A DNA stretch of 50,453 bases, from positions 1 to 50,453 of the forward strand of contig JAKITV010000016.1 in the NCBI GenBank assembly GCA_021647885.1, given 5' to 3'. Shown piece after piece: positions 16,191-24,944 of this stretch (the first letter of the stretch is position 1; every line of letters starts with the position of its first letter). The notes under the pieces are model-generated. The model worked only from the letters and a program-made list of their open reading frames with translations. It was not told where the DNA came from and made no database searches. Made by a program: the position numbers and the translations under genes. The stretch is from Flavobacteriaceae bacterium. GTDB taxonomy: Bacteria; Bacteroidota; Bacteroidia; Flavobacteriales; Flavobacteriaceae.

Positions 16191-17495
16191 ATGAACGACA
16201 ACCTTATTCTTATCCTTGCAATAATTATTTCAGCTGGCATTGGTGGTTATCTTGGGATGCTCTTTTATAAACTGAAAAGTGAAAGTAAAAAAAGTGCTTT
16301 AGAAGAACGTGAAAATTTGTTAAGTCAAAATTTAAACAAAACTGAAACAGAAAGAGATGAGCTTCGCCGTGAAAAAGAATTTTTAAATACCGAGCTCACA
16401 AGAAAAAACACAGAATACGAAAATCTTAAACAACTCAACCTGAAGCGTGATGAAGAATTGGAAAAACGCCAAGAACAATTACGAAAAGATTTTGAATTAT
16501 TAGCCACCAAGATTTTGGATGAGAAATCTGAAAAATTCACACTCCAGAATAAAGAAAATCTTAAAACCATACTTGATCCTTTGCAGGAGAAAATCAAGCT
16601 TTTTGAAGATAAGGTTGACAAAACCCATAAAGAAAGCATTGATTACCATGCAGCTTTAAGACAACAAATATTAGGTTTAAAAGAGCTAAACACCCAAATG
16701 AGTAAAGAAGCCATCAACCTAACAAATGCTTTAAAAGGAGATAGCAAAGCTCAAGGGGATTGGGGAGAAACTCAGCTTGAAATAATTTTAGAAAAAGCAG
16801 GTTTAAGTAAAGACATTCACTTTTCCACTCAAGGTGGTTACAGAGATGAAGATGGAAAATTAAAAAAGCCTGATTTTATTATCAACTTACCAGACAACAA
16901 ACATTTAATTGTAGATTCAAAAGTTTCATTAACTGCTTATGAGGGTTATTATAATGCTGAAAATGAAGACATAAAAGATGAAAATCTAAAAAAACATATA
17001 ACAAGCATTAGAAAACACATTAAAGAATTAGGAGAAAAACAATACACAGATCTTTATGGAATTAATGCACCCGATTATGTTTTAATGTTTGTCCCAATTG
17101 AGCCAGCACTTTTAATTGCATTAAATGAAAACAACAAATTGTATTTAGAAGCTTTAGATAAAGACGTTGTTTTAGTCTCTACATCAACTTTATTAGCTAC
17201 ATTAAGTACAGTTTCTTCTATTTGGAAACAAGAAGATCAAAAGAAAAATGTACTCGAAATCGCAAAACGTGCTGGAGCAATGTATGATAAATTTGAAGGG
17301 TTTGTTCAAGATTTATTAAAAATCGGGAAATCTATAAATACTTCTAAAGAAAGTTACGATTCTGCAATGAACAAACTCGTTGATGGCAAAGGAAATTTAA
17401 TTTCAAGTATTGAAAAAATTAAAAAACTTGGAGCTAAAGCCAAAAAAGCTCTTCCAGAGAATATTTTAAACCGTGCCGAAGACGTTGAAGAATAA
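16191..17495 (+). CDS. rmuC: DNA recombination protein RmuC
   Basis: 434 residues. One N-terminal membrane helix (LILILAIIISAGIGGYLGMLFY) is followed by a long charged coiled coil (residues ~30-150). The RmuC nuclease-like core follows with GDSKAQGDWGETQLEIILEKAGL, FIINLPDNKHLIVDSKVSLTAYEGYY and YVLMFVPIEPALLIAL. RmuC limits DNA inversions and rearrangements at short inverted repeats in E. coli, which is notable in a genome so rich in palindromic repeats. Length and motif order are standard. Confidence 0.95.
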   Translation: MNDNLILILAIIISAGIGGYLGMLFYKLKSESKKSALEERENLLSQNLNKTETERDELRREKEFLNTELTRKNTEYENLKQLNLKRDEELEKRQEQLRKDFELLATKILDEKSEKFTLQNKENLKTILDPLQEKIKLFEDKVDKTHKESIDYHAALRQQILGLKELNTQMSKEAINLTNALKGDSKAQGDWGETQLEIILEKAGLSKDIHFSTQGGYRDEDGKLKKPDFIINLPDNKHLIVDSKVSLTAYEGYYNAENEDIKDENLKKHITSIRKHIKELGEKQYTDLYGINAPDYVLMFVPIEPALLIALNENNKLYLEALDKDVVLVSTSTLLATLSTVSSIWKQEDQKKNVLEIAKRAGAMYDKFEGFVQDLLKIGKSINTSKESYDSAMNKLVDGKGNLISSIEKIKKLGAKAKKALPENILNRAEDVEE

Positions 17496-17500
17496 CTCTT

Positions 17501-17643
17501 TTATTTTTCTCTAAAAACGAAGCGTATTTGTTTATCTATTAAAAACATGGCGTTCCTATTTATCACTTAAAAACGTAATATATTTGATTATTCCCTTAAA
17601 GCGGAATATTTTTAATTATTCCCTAAAAATGGAATGTTATAAT
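17501..17643. repeat. Five degenerate tandem repeats of ~28-30 bp
   Basis: Units start near 17501, 17531, 17559, 17588 and 17616. Each opens with TTAT(T/C) followed by a CT-rich stretch, then TTAAAAAC-like sequence and a GGAAT/GTAAT segment. Units 4 and 5 contain small inverted repeats (ATTCCC...GGAAT). The array lies between the rmuC stop and a broken small ORF. It is not a CRISPR: units are degenerate and there are no distinct spacers. It may be a binding-site array or the remains of a mobile element end. Confidence 0.5.
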
Positions 17644-17663
17644 TTAATAATCATAATAAAAAC

Positions 17664-17819
17664 ATGACAAGCGTTATTACAAGAAATATTATTAAATCCG
17701 GAGTGCAAGCAAATCCAGAAGCTTGAATAAACGCTTTAAGAAATGCTTTATCAACTTTGAAGACCGATACTAAATACTTGGGAAAATATCGTGGTGATGG
17801 TTTTCAATATTTATTATAA
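17664..17819 (+). pseudogene. Decayed small ORF with an in-frame TGA
   Basis: ATG at 17664 reads MTSVITRNIIKSGVQANPEA, then a TGA at 17724-17726. The same frame continues INALRNALSTLKTDTKYLGK and YRGDGFQYLL to a TAA at 17817. A TGG-to-TGA change would give PEAWINALRNAL, so this looks like a 51-residue protein lost by one point mutation. It follows the tandem repeat array. I do not recognise the family. Confidence 0.4.
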
Positions 17820-17828
17820 TTTAGATTA

Positions 17829-18605
17829 CTATTGTTTTATAAACTTTTTAGTTTGTGTTGAAATTTCATTTGAAACCTTAACGAGATAAATACCACTATT
17901 CCATTGAGAAACGTTAACTTTATAATTAAATTCTGAAACTTCTCCTGCATATACTTGCTTTCCTAAAATATCGTAAACTTCTAAATTAGCAGCCGTTAAA
18001 TTATTAAGTAACTCGATATTAAAAGCTGTAGATCCTGGATTAGGATAAATTTTAAAATTATTGGTTAACTCAAATCTTTCAGTCCCTAAAGTAATACCTG
18101 AAGATGTAATTCCTCTATTTGCTGCTCCGTGATAAACCAATGCAAAAGAAGCTGAATTCCCTCTAGCCCATACTAAATCAATAGATGTATCCAAAGTACT
18201 AAACACATAATCATTAGCTTCGCCAGTATTTAGAGCTCTTGTAGAAATTAATGTTCTGACTCCACCAGAGGTAACATTAGACACAGTTGACCAATCTTGA
18301 TTAGAATCAGCTGAAGGAACAACTCCTACTCCACCAAAAGTTCTATCGCTTAAAGTAGTTCCGTTAAGATACATAACAACATCTCCATTATTTGTCATAG
18401 ATTGTACACCTAAACCAAGACTTAAGTATCTATCAGCTGGACCAATTAAAGTTAAGGTTACTTCGGAAGCAGTAATATCAATTTTTGCAGAATATTCTAA
18501 TCCAGAAGTATTAGACAAAATAATTGTTCCAGTACTAAATGTTTGCGAATAAGTTGTAAAAACAAATGCTAACAAACAAAGGGTTGTAAATGTAATTTTT
18601 TTCAT
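17829..18605 (-). CDS. DOMON-like T9SS-secreted protein
   Basis: 258 residues. The signal peptide is MKKITFTTLCLLAFVFTTYSQ. Residues ~25-165 form a DOMON-like beta-sandwich, with DRYLSLGLGVQSM, GDVVMYLNGTTLSDRTFGG, NDYVFSTLDTSIDLVWARG and FALVYHGAANRG. DOMON domains bind haem or sugars. The end is a type A T9SS sorting domain, with KIYPNPGSTAFNIELL, VYDILGKQVYAG and WNSGIYLVKVS and a basic tail TKKFIKQ. It is exported by Sec, then across the outer membrane by T9SS. The upstream ankyrin gene ends 2 nt before its ATG, so both form one operon. Confidence 0.85.
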   Translation of the reverse strand: MKKITFTTLCLLAFVFTTYSQTFSTGTIILSNTSGLEYSAKIDITASEVTLTLIGPADRYLSLGLGVQSMTNNGDVVMYLNGTTLSDRTFGGVGVVPSADSNQDWSTVSNVTSGGVRTLISTRALNTGEANDYVFSTLDTSIDLVWARGNSASFALVYHGAANRGITSSGITLGTERFELTNNFKIYPNPGSTAFNIELLNNLTAANLEVYDILGKQVYAGEVSEFNYKVNVSQWNSGIYLVKVSNEISTQTKKFIKQ

Positions 18606-18607
18606 AG

Positions 18608-19132
18608 TTAATTATTATTTAAAAGTGTTATTATTTGCTCATTATTCTTAAGAGTAGCATAGTCTAAAGCAGACTGCCCTCTATTATCTTTAATATCAAT
18701 CTTAGCTCCAGCTTCAACTAGGAGCTTAACCATTTCTACTTGATTAAATATAGTTGCATAATGTAATGCTGTAGTACCGTTAACATCTGCAATATTTGTA
18801 TCGGCTTTATTTTTCAAAAGTATTTTTACAATATTTAAACTCCCTTTTACAACTGCAGCCATTAATGGAGTACCAAAACTACTTGAGCCATTTAAATCAT
18901 TTACTTTATTAACTAAAAATGCTACAACTTCTTCATTACCATGATAGCATGCCAAAGTTAAAGGTAAATAACCTTCTGAACTTCTTATATTTATATCATT
19001 AGGGCTTTTATTATAAATAGCGGAAATATCCTTAACTGTCCCTTTTCTGCATACATCAAAAATATCATTTTGAGAATGTATAAGAATAGGTGTTAATAGT
19101 AAATTTAAGGCTAATAACAATCTTAATTTCAT
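18608..19132 (-). CDS. Secreted ankyrin-repeat protein
   Basis: 174 residues with signal peptide MKLRLLLALNLLLTPILIHSQ and four ankyrin repeats. Visible units are EGYLPLTLACYHGNEEVVAFLV, GTPLMAAVVKGSLNIVKILLKN, GTTALHYATIFNQVEMVKLLVE and GQSALDYATLKNNEQIITLL. The repeats form a periplasmic protein-binding scaffold. The coupled downstream gene encodes a DOMON protein for T9SS export, so it may act as its chaperone or partner; this is inference from gene order. The 75-bp gap to carB shows no clear promoter. Confidence 0.85.
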   Translation of the reverse strand: MKLRLLLALNLLLTPILIHSQNDIFDVCRKGTVKDISAIYNKSPNDINIRSSEGYLPLTLACYHGNEEVVAFLVNKVNDLNGSSSFGTPLMAAVVKGSLNIVKILLKNKADTNIADVNGTTALHYATIFNQVEMVKLLVEAGAKIDIKDNRGQSALDYATLKNNEQIITLLNNN

Positions 19133-19207
19133 AATTTTGAGTATGCAATTTATATAAAAAAAATAATTTTTCTGTTAAAATTGAAAATTGTTATCTAAAA
19201 CGACCCT

Positions 19208-22060
19208 TTATTTACTTAAATACATTTTACGTCTAGAATACAAATCGTAGAACTGGTCGTCCTTTAAACTATCTATGAACAAAATACTTTCTCCTGTACT
19301 TTTCATCTCTGGTCCAAGTTGCTTATTTACGTTTGGAAACTTATTAAAAGAAAATACAGGTTGCTTAATGGCATAACCTTTTAAATGAGGTTTAAAATCG
19401 AAATCGGTTACTTTCTTTTCTCCCAGCATTACTTTGGTAGCATAATTTACATAAGGCTCCCCATAAGCTTTTGATATAAATGGAACTGTTCTTGAAGCTC
19501 TTGGATTGGCTTCTATAATGTAAACCATATCGTCTTTTATAGCAAACTGAATATTAATTAACCCAACTGTATTTAAAGCTAATGCGATGTTTTTAGTGTG
19601 GTCTTTAATTTGTTGCATCACTAAATCACCTAGATTAAATGGTGGTAATGTGGCATTACTATCTCCTGAATGGATTCCGCAAGGTTCTATATGCTCCATG
19701 ATACCAATAATATATATGTTTTCACCATCGCAAATCGCATCTGCTTCGGCTTCAATAGCACCATCTAAATAATGGTCTAACAGTAATTTATTACCTGGTA
19801 TTTTTTGCAATAAATCTACAACATGCTCTTCTAAATCTTCTTTATTGATCACAATCTTCATGCCTTGTCCACCAAGTACGTAAGAAGGTCGAACCAGAAT
19901 TGGAAAGTTTAATTTATCGGCAACAGCAAGTGCTTCATCTGCAGTGGTAGCAATATCAAATTCTGGATAAGGAATATTAATTTCTTTTAGTAAACTTGAA
20001 AAACTCCCTCTGTCTTCAGCTAAATCAAGTGATTTGAATGTTGTTCCTATAATCTTAATTCCATATCGATCTAACTTTTCAGCAAGTTTTAAAGCTGTTT
20101 GTCCACCAAGTTGCACAATAACGCCTTCAGGTTTTTCATGACGAATAATATCGTAAATATGTTCCCAAAACACAGGTTCGAAATAGAGTTTATCTGCTGT
20201 ATCAAAATCGGTAGAAACAGTTTCTGGATTACAATTAATCATTATGGTTTCGTAACCACATTCAGCTGCAGCTAAAATACCATGAACACAACAATAATCG
20301 AATTCGATACCTTGCCCTATTCTGTTTGGCCCAGAACCTAAAACAATAATTTTTTTCTTGTCTGAAACAACACTTTCATTGTCAGAAAAACGATTTCCAT
20401 CTGGTGTTTCAACTTCATTTTCGAAAGTGGAATAATAATAAGGTGTTTTTGCTTTAAATTCTGCTGCACAAGTATCAACTAATTTATAAACCCTGTTTAT
20501 GCTTAATTCTACTCTTTTATTATAAACCTGACTTTCTAAACAACCCAACATGTGTGCTATTTGTCGGTCTCCATATCCTTTTTGCTTCGCTTCGAGCAAT
20601 AAATCGCGTTTAATGGTTTCTATTTTATAGTTTGAGATTTCTTTTTCTAAAAAGTATAATTCTTCATACTGTTTTAAGAACCACATATCGATTTTAGTGA
20701 TTTCATGAATTCTACTTAACGGAATTCCTATCTGGATGGCATCATAAATCACAAAAACACGATCCCAACTTGCATGTGTGAGTTTACTAATAATCTGGTC
20801 ATAGTCTTTGTAGCCTTTTCCATCTGCTCCTAGCCCATTTCTTCTAATTTCTAACGATTGCGTTGCTTTATGGAGGGCTTCTTGAAACGATCGTCCAATT
20901 CCCATCACTTCACCAACCGATTTCATTTGCAATCCTAATGTTCTATTACTTCCTTCAAATTTATCGAAGTTCCAACGTGGAATTTTAACAATAACGTAGT
21001 CTAATGTTGGTTCGAATAATGCTGAAGTAGATTTAGTAATTTGGTTTTCTAATTCATCTAAATGATAGCCTATCGCCAATTTTGCAGCAATCTTAGCAAT
21101 AGGATATCCTGTTGCTTTACTTGCTAATGCTGAAGAGCGCGAGACACGTGGATTGATTTCAATTGCAATAATATCTTCTTTTTCGTCTGGACTAATCGCA
21201 AATTGCACATTACAGCCACCTGCAAAATCGCCAATACTACGCATCATATGTATTGCCATATCACGCATTTTTTGATAGGTTGCATCACTTAAAGTCATTG
21301 CTGGAGCAACTGTAATGGAGTCTCCTGTATGAATTCCCATAGGATCCATATTTTCAATGGAACAAATGATAACTACATTATCGTTTGAATCTCTTAGTAA
21401 TTCTAATTCGAATTCTTTCCAACCAATAAGTGCTTTGTCTATCATTACTTCATGGATTGGGGAAATCTCCAAACCTCGTTCTAACAATTCATCAAAATCT
21501 TCTTCTTTATATACAATAGAAGCTCCATCTCCACCCAAAGTGTAAGATGCCCTAATTACCAGAGGAAATCCAAATTCTTGTGCAATCTCTTTTCCCTTTA
21601 AATAAGAGTTAGCAGTAGATTGAGGAGCCATTCCTATGCCAATTTTAAGCATAAGCTCCCTAAACTTTTCTCTGTCTTCAGTAATGTTAATGGCATCAAT
21701 ATCAACACCAATAATTTCTACATCAAAATCTTCCCAAATCCCTTTTTCATCTGCTTCAATACATAAATTTAACGCCGTTTGTCCTCCCATTGTAGGTAAA
21801 ACTGCATCAATTTGAGGATGTTCTTCAAGTATTTGAACAATAGATTTAGTTGTTAATGGCAATAAATACACATGATCTGCCATTGAGGGATCTGTCATTA
21901 TTGTTGCAGGATTAGAATTGATAAGAATTGTTTCTATTCCATCTTCGTATAATGAGCGAAGAGCTTGTGTTCCGGAGTAATCAAATTCACAAGCTTGTCC
22001 GATAACGATTGGTCCGGATCCTATTATTAAAATAGTGTTAAGGTCTTTTCTTTTTGGCAT
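19208..22060 (-). CDS. carB: Carbamoyl-phosphate synthase large subunit
   Basis: 950 residues. Two homologous ATP-grasp halves use glutamine-derived ammonia, bicarbonate and two ATP to make carbamoyl phosphate for pyrimidine and arginine synthesis. Half 1 starts with ILIIGSGPIVIGQACEFDYSGTQA and contains NVQFAISPDEK and IEINPRVSRSSALASKATG. Half 2 starts with IIVLGSGPNRIGQGIEFDYC and contains IIEANPRASRTVPFISKAYG. The protein stops at about residue 950, shortly after the second synthetase half. It thus lacks the C-terminal MGS-like allosteric domain (UMP/ornithine control) of the ~1070-residue E. coli enzyme, which as far as I recall is normal for this phylum. ATG at 22060 is preferred to the TTG two codons earlier. 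Confidence 0.97.
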   Translation of the reverse strand: MPKRKDLNTILIIGSGPIVIGQACEFDYSGTQALRSLYEDGIETILINSNPATIMTDPSMADHVYLLPLTTKSIVQILEEHPQIDAVLPTMGGQTALNLCIEADEKGIWEDFDVEIIGVDIDAINITEDREKFRELMLKIGIGMAPQSTANSYLKGKEIAQEFGFPLVIRASYTLGGDGASIVYKEEDFDELLERGLEISPIHEVMIDKALIGWKEFELELLRDSNDNVVIICSIENMDPMGIHTGDSITVAPAMTLSDATYQKMRDMAIHMMRSIGDFAGGCNVQFAISPDEKEDIIAIEINPRVSRSSALASKATGYPIAKIAAKLAIGYHLDELENQITKSTSALFEPTLDYVIVKIPRWNFDKFEGSNRTLGLQMKSVGEVMGIGRSFQEALHKATQSLEIRRNGLGADGKGYKDYDQIISKLTHASWDRVFVIYDAIQIGIPLSRIHEITKIDMWFLKQYEELYFLEKEISNYKIETIKRDLLLEAKQKGYGDRQIAHMLGCLESQVYNKRVELSINRVYKLVDTCAAEFKAKTPYYYSTFENEVETPDGNRFSDNESVVSDKKKIIVLGSGPNRIGQGIEFDYCCVHGILAAAECGYETIMINCNPETVSTDFDTADKLYFEPVFWEHIYDIIRHEKPEGVIVQLGGQTALKLAEKLDRYGIKIIGTTFKSLDLAEDRGSFSSLLKEINIPYPEFDIATTADEALAVADKLNFPILVRPSYVLGGQGMKIVINKEDLEEHVVDLLQKIPGNKLLLDHYLDGAIEAEADAICDGENIYIIGIMEHIEPCGIHSGDSNATLPPFNLGDLVMQQIKDHTKNIALALNTVGLINIQFAIKDDMVYIIEANPRASRTVPFISKAYGEPYVNYATKVMLGEKKVTDFDFKPHLKGYAIKQPVFSFNKFPNVNKQLGPEMKSTGESILFIDSLKDDQFYDLYSRRKMYLSK

Positions 22061-22115
22061 TTGCAATAATTGATTTTAAATTTTTCAAAAATAGGTATCA
22101 AACAGGTATAAAAAA

Positions 22116-22138
22116 AGGCGTTACCTGTAGTAACACCT
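22116..22138 (-). terminator. rpmH terminator
   Basis: On the minus strand AGGTGTTAC-TACAG-GTAACGCCT is followed by seven T residues: a 9-bp stem (one G-T pair) with a U-tract, 26 nt after the rpmH stop. It would separate rpmH from carB. Confidence 0.85.
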
Positions 22139-22163
22139 TTAATATATTAACAATTGTTAATCA

Positions 22164-22322
22164 TTATTTTTTATGTTTCATTTCTGAAGACACAGATAAT
22201 TTCTTTCTTCCCTTTGCTCTTCTACGAGCTAAGATTTTTCTGCCGTTAACAGATGCCATTCTTTCTCTAAAACCATGCTTGTTTTTTCTCTTTCTTTTTG
22301 ATGGCTGAAATGTTCTTTTCAT
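22164..22322 (-). CDS. rpmH: 50S ribosomal protein L34
   Basis: A 52-residue basic protein, too short for the usual ORF cutoffs but unmistakable. It begins [20 protein letters not shown], continues with [20 protein letters not shown] and ends in [12 protein letters not shown]. The N-terminal KRTFQPS and the GFRxRMxSxxGRxxLxxRRxKGRxxL core are the L34 signature. The C-terminal extension SSEMKHKK is longer than in E. coli L34 (46 residues). A full promoter lies upstream and a terminator downstream, so it is transcribed alone. Confidence 0.97.
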   Translation of the reverse strand: MKRTFQPSKRKRKNKHGFRERMASVNGRKILARRRAKGRKKLSVSSEMKHKK

Positions 22323-22393
22323 TATAATTTATCTTTAAAATCTTCTAAAATATCTCTTATTGTCAACACTTATTTCTTCCTAAAAGTGCGGCG

Positions 22394-22424
22394 CAAATAT
22401 ACAAAGAGTTTTCACTTTGACAAA
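22394..22424 (-). promoter_or_regulatory. rpmH promoter (TTTG-N19-TATATTTG)
   Basis: On the minus strand TTTG (22421-22424) and TATATTTG (22394-22401) are separated by exactly 19 nt, the canonical Bacteroidota -33/-7 layout. The 5' leader to rpmH would be about 65 nt. Confidence 0.85.
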
Positions 22425-22457
22425 CCTTAAATAAAAAATATTTTGAATTGTTTTTAC

Positions 22458-22465
22458 TACCTTTG
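22458..22465 (+). promoter_or_regulatory. -7 promoter box TACCTTTG
   Basis: TACCTTTG lies 24 nt before the ATG of the TPR-like membrane protein and fits TAnnTTTG. No TTG at the right distance was found. Confidence 0.45.
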
Positions 22466-22489
22466 TAATCTCTAAATTAAACTGAAAAA

Positions 22490-23053
22490 ATGTATAACAA
22501 AAATATAAAACTATTTATAGCCGTTTTGCTTAATGCTTTTGCTGTGTATCAATTTTATGAAGGATATATTGGCAACGGAATCATGTATATTCTCTTATCA
22601 CTAATATTTATATTTCTTTATTTAAAAAACGAATTTATTTTATTGTCTTTTTTAAAGTTACGGAAACAAGATTTTGAAGGCGCAAAAAAATGGCTTGACA
22701 AGATTAAGAATCCCAAAAGTGCTTTAACAAAGAAACAGCAAGGCTATTACAACTACTTAAATGGTATAATGGTTTCACAAACCAATATGAATGAAGCCGA
22801 AAAGTATTTTAAAACTGCTATTACTTTAGGCTTATCTATGGATCATGACCTAGCAATGGCAAAATTAAATTTAGCTGGAATAGCATTTAGCAAAAGACGT
22901 AGGCAAGAAGCTAACAAATTATTAGCCGAAGCGCAAAAACTGGATAAACGAAATATGTTAGCAGACCAAATTAAGATGATGAAGCAACAAATGAAGAAAG
23001 CACAAATACCTAATCAGCATTTTGGTGGTCATCGTCAACAAAGAAGACGTTAA
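22490..23053 (+). CDS. Membrane-anchored TPR-like protein
   Basis: 187 residues. Two N-terminal membrane helices (IKLFIAVLLNAFAVYQFYEGYIG and IMYILLSLIFIFLYL) are followed by a helical tail with TPR-like pairs, such as ALTKKQQGYYNYLNGIMVSQTNMNEAEKYFKTAI and DLAMAKLNLAGIAFSKRRRQEANKLLAEAQKLD. The tail ends in a very basic GGHRQQRRR. It is probably an inner-membrane scaffold with TPRs in the cytoplasm. No specific family was recognised. It is divergent from rpmH and convergent with the lytic transglycosylase. Confidence 0.8.
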   Translation: MYNKNIKLFIAVLLNAFAVYQFYEGYIGNGIMYILLSLIFIFLYLKNEFILLSFLKLRKQDFEGAKKWLDKIKNPKSALTKKQQGYYNYLNGIMVSQTNMNEAEKYFKTAITLGLSMDHDLAMAKLNLAGIAFSKRRRQEANKLLAEAQKLDKRNMLADQIKMMKQQMKKAQIPNQHFGGHRQQRRR

Positions 23054-23065
23054 TTAGCTTATCTC

Positions 23066-23995
23066 TTAAGGTTCTATTATATAAATGCCCTCTTTTGGAA
23101 TTTCTATATAATATTGCTTTCCAGATTTATTATTAAGGTGTGGCTCTCTTAACCAAGGGTTATGTAATTTTAATATTTTATAATTAATTCCAAACTGCTT
23201 TGAAAAAGCAACAAAATCTGTAACTGCTGTATCTACAGATACTTTATAAGTGGGAACAGTGTTATACAAATCTTTATATCTAAAATTGAATCCATATTTG
23301 GCTGGATTATTTAATATCTCTTTTAATGCAACAATCCTGAAAATATAACGCCCTGTTTCTTCTCCTAAAAGCAAATCGTAATAAGTAGTAGCCGATTGGC
23401 TATTTAATCGTCTAGAGATCCCAGTCTTTCCAGCATTATAAGAAGCTGCTGCGAGTGTCCAAGTGCCAAATTTCTCTTTTGCAGCTAGCAAGTATTTACA
23501 AGCAACTTCAGTTGCTTTTTCAAGATGATATCGTTCATCTACATTTGTGTTTATTTCTAAACCATTTTCCCTTCCAGTAGTTTTCATAATTTGCCAGAAA
23601 CCACTAGCTTTTGCCGGAGAAACTGCGTTGGTTAAACCGCTCTCAATTACAGCGAGGTACTTAAAATCGTCAGGAATTCCATTTTTTGCCAATATTGGTT
23701 CTATAATTGGAAAGTATTTATTGGCACGTTTAAACATCAATAAACCATTAGATTGCCAATATGTATTTACCAACAATTCTCTATCCATTCGCTCAAAAAC
23801 ATCTGGATTACTCAAAGGCATCAACTCTCCAGAAAAATCTAAATTATCTGGTACATTTAATGCATAAACATTATAATCGTTAATGATTTTTTTTTCTAAA
23901 TTTTCGTCGCTTGGAGCATCTTGGACAGCAAAAATTAATAGTCCAGATAAACTTAATAAGCCAACGAAAGCCAAAATATTTTTAATTGTTTTCAT
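23066..23995 (-). CDS. Lytic transglycosylase (SLT/MltD-like)
   Basis: 309 residues. A signal or anchor (IKNILAFVGLLSLSGLLIFAV) is followed by a GH23 SLT domain at about residues 95-230. The catalytic Glu is in LAVIESGLTNAVSPAKASGFWQIM; TGRENGLEINTNVDERYHLEKATEVACKYLL and LAAASYNAGKTGISRRL follow. It cleaves peptidoglycan between MurNAc and GlcNAc, forming 1,6-anhydroMurNAc. The LysM repeats of MltD are absent; the C-terminus resembles the linker before them. Its 5' leader shares sequence with that of rpmE2. Confidence 0.92.
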   Translation of the reverse strand: MKTIKNILAFVGLLSLSGLLIFAVQDAPSDENLEKKIINDYNVYALNVPDNLDFSGELMPLSNPDVFERMDRELLVNTYWQSNGLLMFKRANKYFPIIEPILAKNGIPDDFKYLAVIESGLTNAVSPAKASGFWQIMKTTGRENGLEINTNVDERYHLEKATEVACKYLLAAKEKFGTWTLAAASYNAGKTGISRRLNSQSATTYYDLLLGEETGRYIFRIVALKEILNNPAKYGFNFRYKDLYNTVPTYKVSVDTAVTDFVAFSKQFGINYKILKLHNPWLREPHLNNKSGKQYYIEIPKEGIYIIEP

Positions 23996-24025
23996 ATGTT
24001 TATATTTATTGTCTTTTAACGGTCA

Positions 24026-24043
24026 TCCCGATAACTATCGGGA
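24026..24043. repeat. Palindromic repeat TCCCGATAACTATCGGGA
   Basis: A family palindrome inserted in the lytic transglycosylase leader; it is absent from the homologous rpmE2 leader. Confidence 0.9.
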
Positions 24044-24094
24044 CTATTCGCTATTAATCATTCACTTGGGCGATAAACTTTTTAGCATGCTCGT

Positions 24095-24111
24095 CTGCCT
24101 GCGGTAGGCAG
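24095..24111. repeat. Palindromic repeat CTGCCTGCGGTAGGCAG
   Basis: A 6-bp inverted repeat (CTGCCT/AGGCAG) around GCGGT. A related CCTGTCTACCGACAGGCAGG occurs at about 36150-36169. It interrupts the leader relative to the rpmE2 copy. Confidence 0.8.
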
Positions 24112-24174
24112 GTTTCATCCTCTAAAAGTTTATTTGCTCTAAATGTAAAAAAAAATATCATATAGTAATGAAAT

Positions 24175-24837
24175 TTAACTTAATATGAGTTTTGGAAGAT
24201 TCTCGTTAAACCATTTATGTTTATTAATAATCATTATATGTGTTCCTCCTTTTACCACAATACAATCCTTTATATTATACATAGGAAAAATACCATCTTT
24301 GTCGCCATGTATATGAATTATATTTGGTATTGATTTTTCTTGAGTCCAACACACCATTTGTTCTATTGCCCAATCTAAATATCGCTTATCGTTAACCGAC
24401 AAATATTTTTTATAAAGCTCTATTCTATTTGAAGCGGTTTCTCCAAAGGCATATTTAGCTAATGCTTCAACATTACTTAATAATTGTGTAGGTATCAATT
24501 TATAGGCTTTTGTCCTTTTGGCAACCTTCATGCGTTTGGGCAGTTCATACTTATTTTTAATACTAGAAACGATAAACAACTTTTTAAGGTTAAGAAATTT
24601 ACTCATTTCCTGTACCATGATTCCTCCAAAGGAAACACCTAATAGAACACTGTTTTCATGCTTTACTTTTTGCGACATTCTTTTAGCATAATTCTCTATA
24701 CTTTCCTTTGGATTTGGTATAATCCATTCTAGCCAATGTATTTTAAAATAGTCTTCTGACAGCTTTATATGCTCAAAAATAGAGGGGTTTGCAGCCATTC
24801 CAGGCATAAAGTAAACATGTATTATTTCTCTATTCAT
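24175..24837 (-). CDS. Alpha/beta hydrolase
   Basis: 220 residues. The N-terminal strand and oxyanion region is HVYFMPGMAANPSIFEHIKL. The nucleophile elbow is LLGVSFGGIMVQEMSKF (GxSxGG). The late Asp region is IIHIHGDKDGIFPMYNI and the catalytic His is in KGGTHIMIINK. All parts of the Ser-Asp-His triad are present. It is a small cytoplasmic hydrolase or esterase with a short lid; the substrate is unknown. It is transcribed alone, divergent from the acetyltransferase gene. Confidence 0.88.
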   Translation of the reverse strand: MNREIIHVYFMPGMAANPSIFEHIKLSEDYFKIHWLEWIIPNPKESIENYAKRMSQKVKHENSVLLGVSFGGIMVQEMSKFLNLKKLFIVSSIKNKYELPKRMKVAKRTKAYKLIPTQLLSNVEALAKYAFGETASNRIELYKKYLSVNDKRYLDWAIEQMVCWTQEKSIPNIIHIHGDKDGIFPMYNIKDCIVVKGGTHIMIINKHKWFNENLPKLILS

Positions 24838-24882
24838 AAGTAATTAAGGTTCAATAATCTATGGTTGCTAGCAATTTTTTTG

Positions 24883-24890
24883 TAAATTTG
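24883..24890 (+). promoter_or_regulatory. -7 promoter box TAAATTTG
   Basis: TAAATTTG ends 54 nt before the small acetyltransferase ATG. A TTG at 24865-24867 is only 15 nt upstream, shorter than the usual 19-20, so only the -7 box is convincing. Confidence 0.45.
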
Positions 24891-24944
24891 CATTACAAAA
24901 CTATACAAAATAGTGCTTCTTCCGTTGAATAAAATAGACTAATT

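Larger units (their letters stand above)
24000..24118 (-). promoter_or_regulatory. 5' leader homologous to the rpmE2 leader, with two palindrome insertions
   Basis: The minus strand reads GATGAAAC, a CTGCCTACCGCAGGCAG palindrome, ACGAGCATG, then TGAATGATTAATAGCGAA, then the TCCCGATAGTTATCGGGA palindrome, then GACCGTTAAAA. Without the palindromes it aligns with the rpmE2 leader at 28390-28477. A 49-nt block from GAGCATG to the AG after GCGAA matches at about 38 positions with no gap. A weak -7 box TACATTTA lies just upstream. Confidence 0.65.

Noticed and set aside
17501-17643. CRISPR array
   Set aside because: The units are degenerate and contiguous, without distinct spacers, and there are no cas genes in the window.
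17724-17726. In-frame TGA read as selenocysteine or a recoded Trp
   Set aside because: No selenocysteine insertion hairpin is apparent and other genes use TGA as a stop (for example the glycosyltransferase at 1067), so a decayed gene is simpler.
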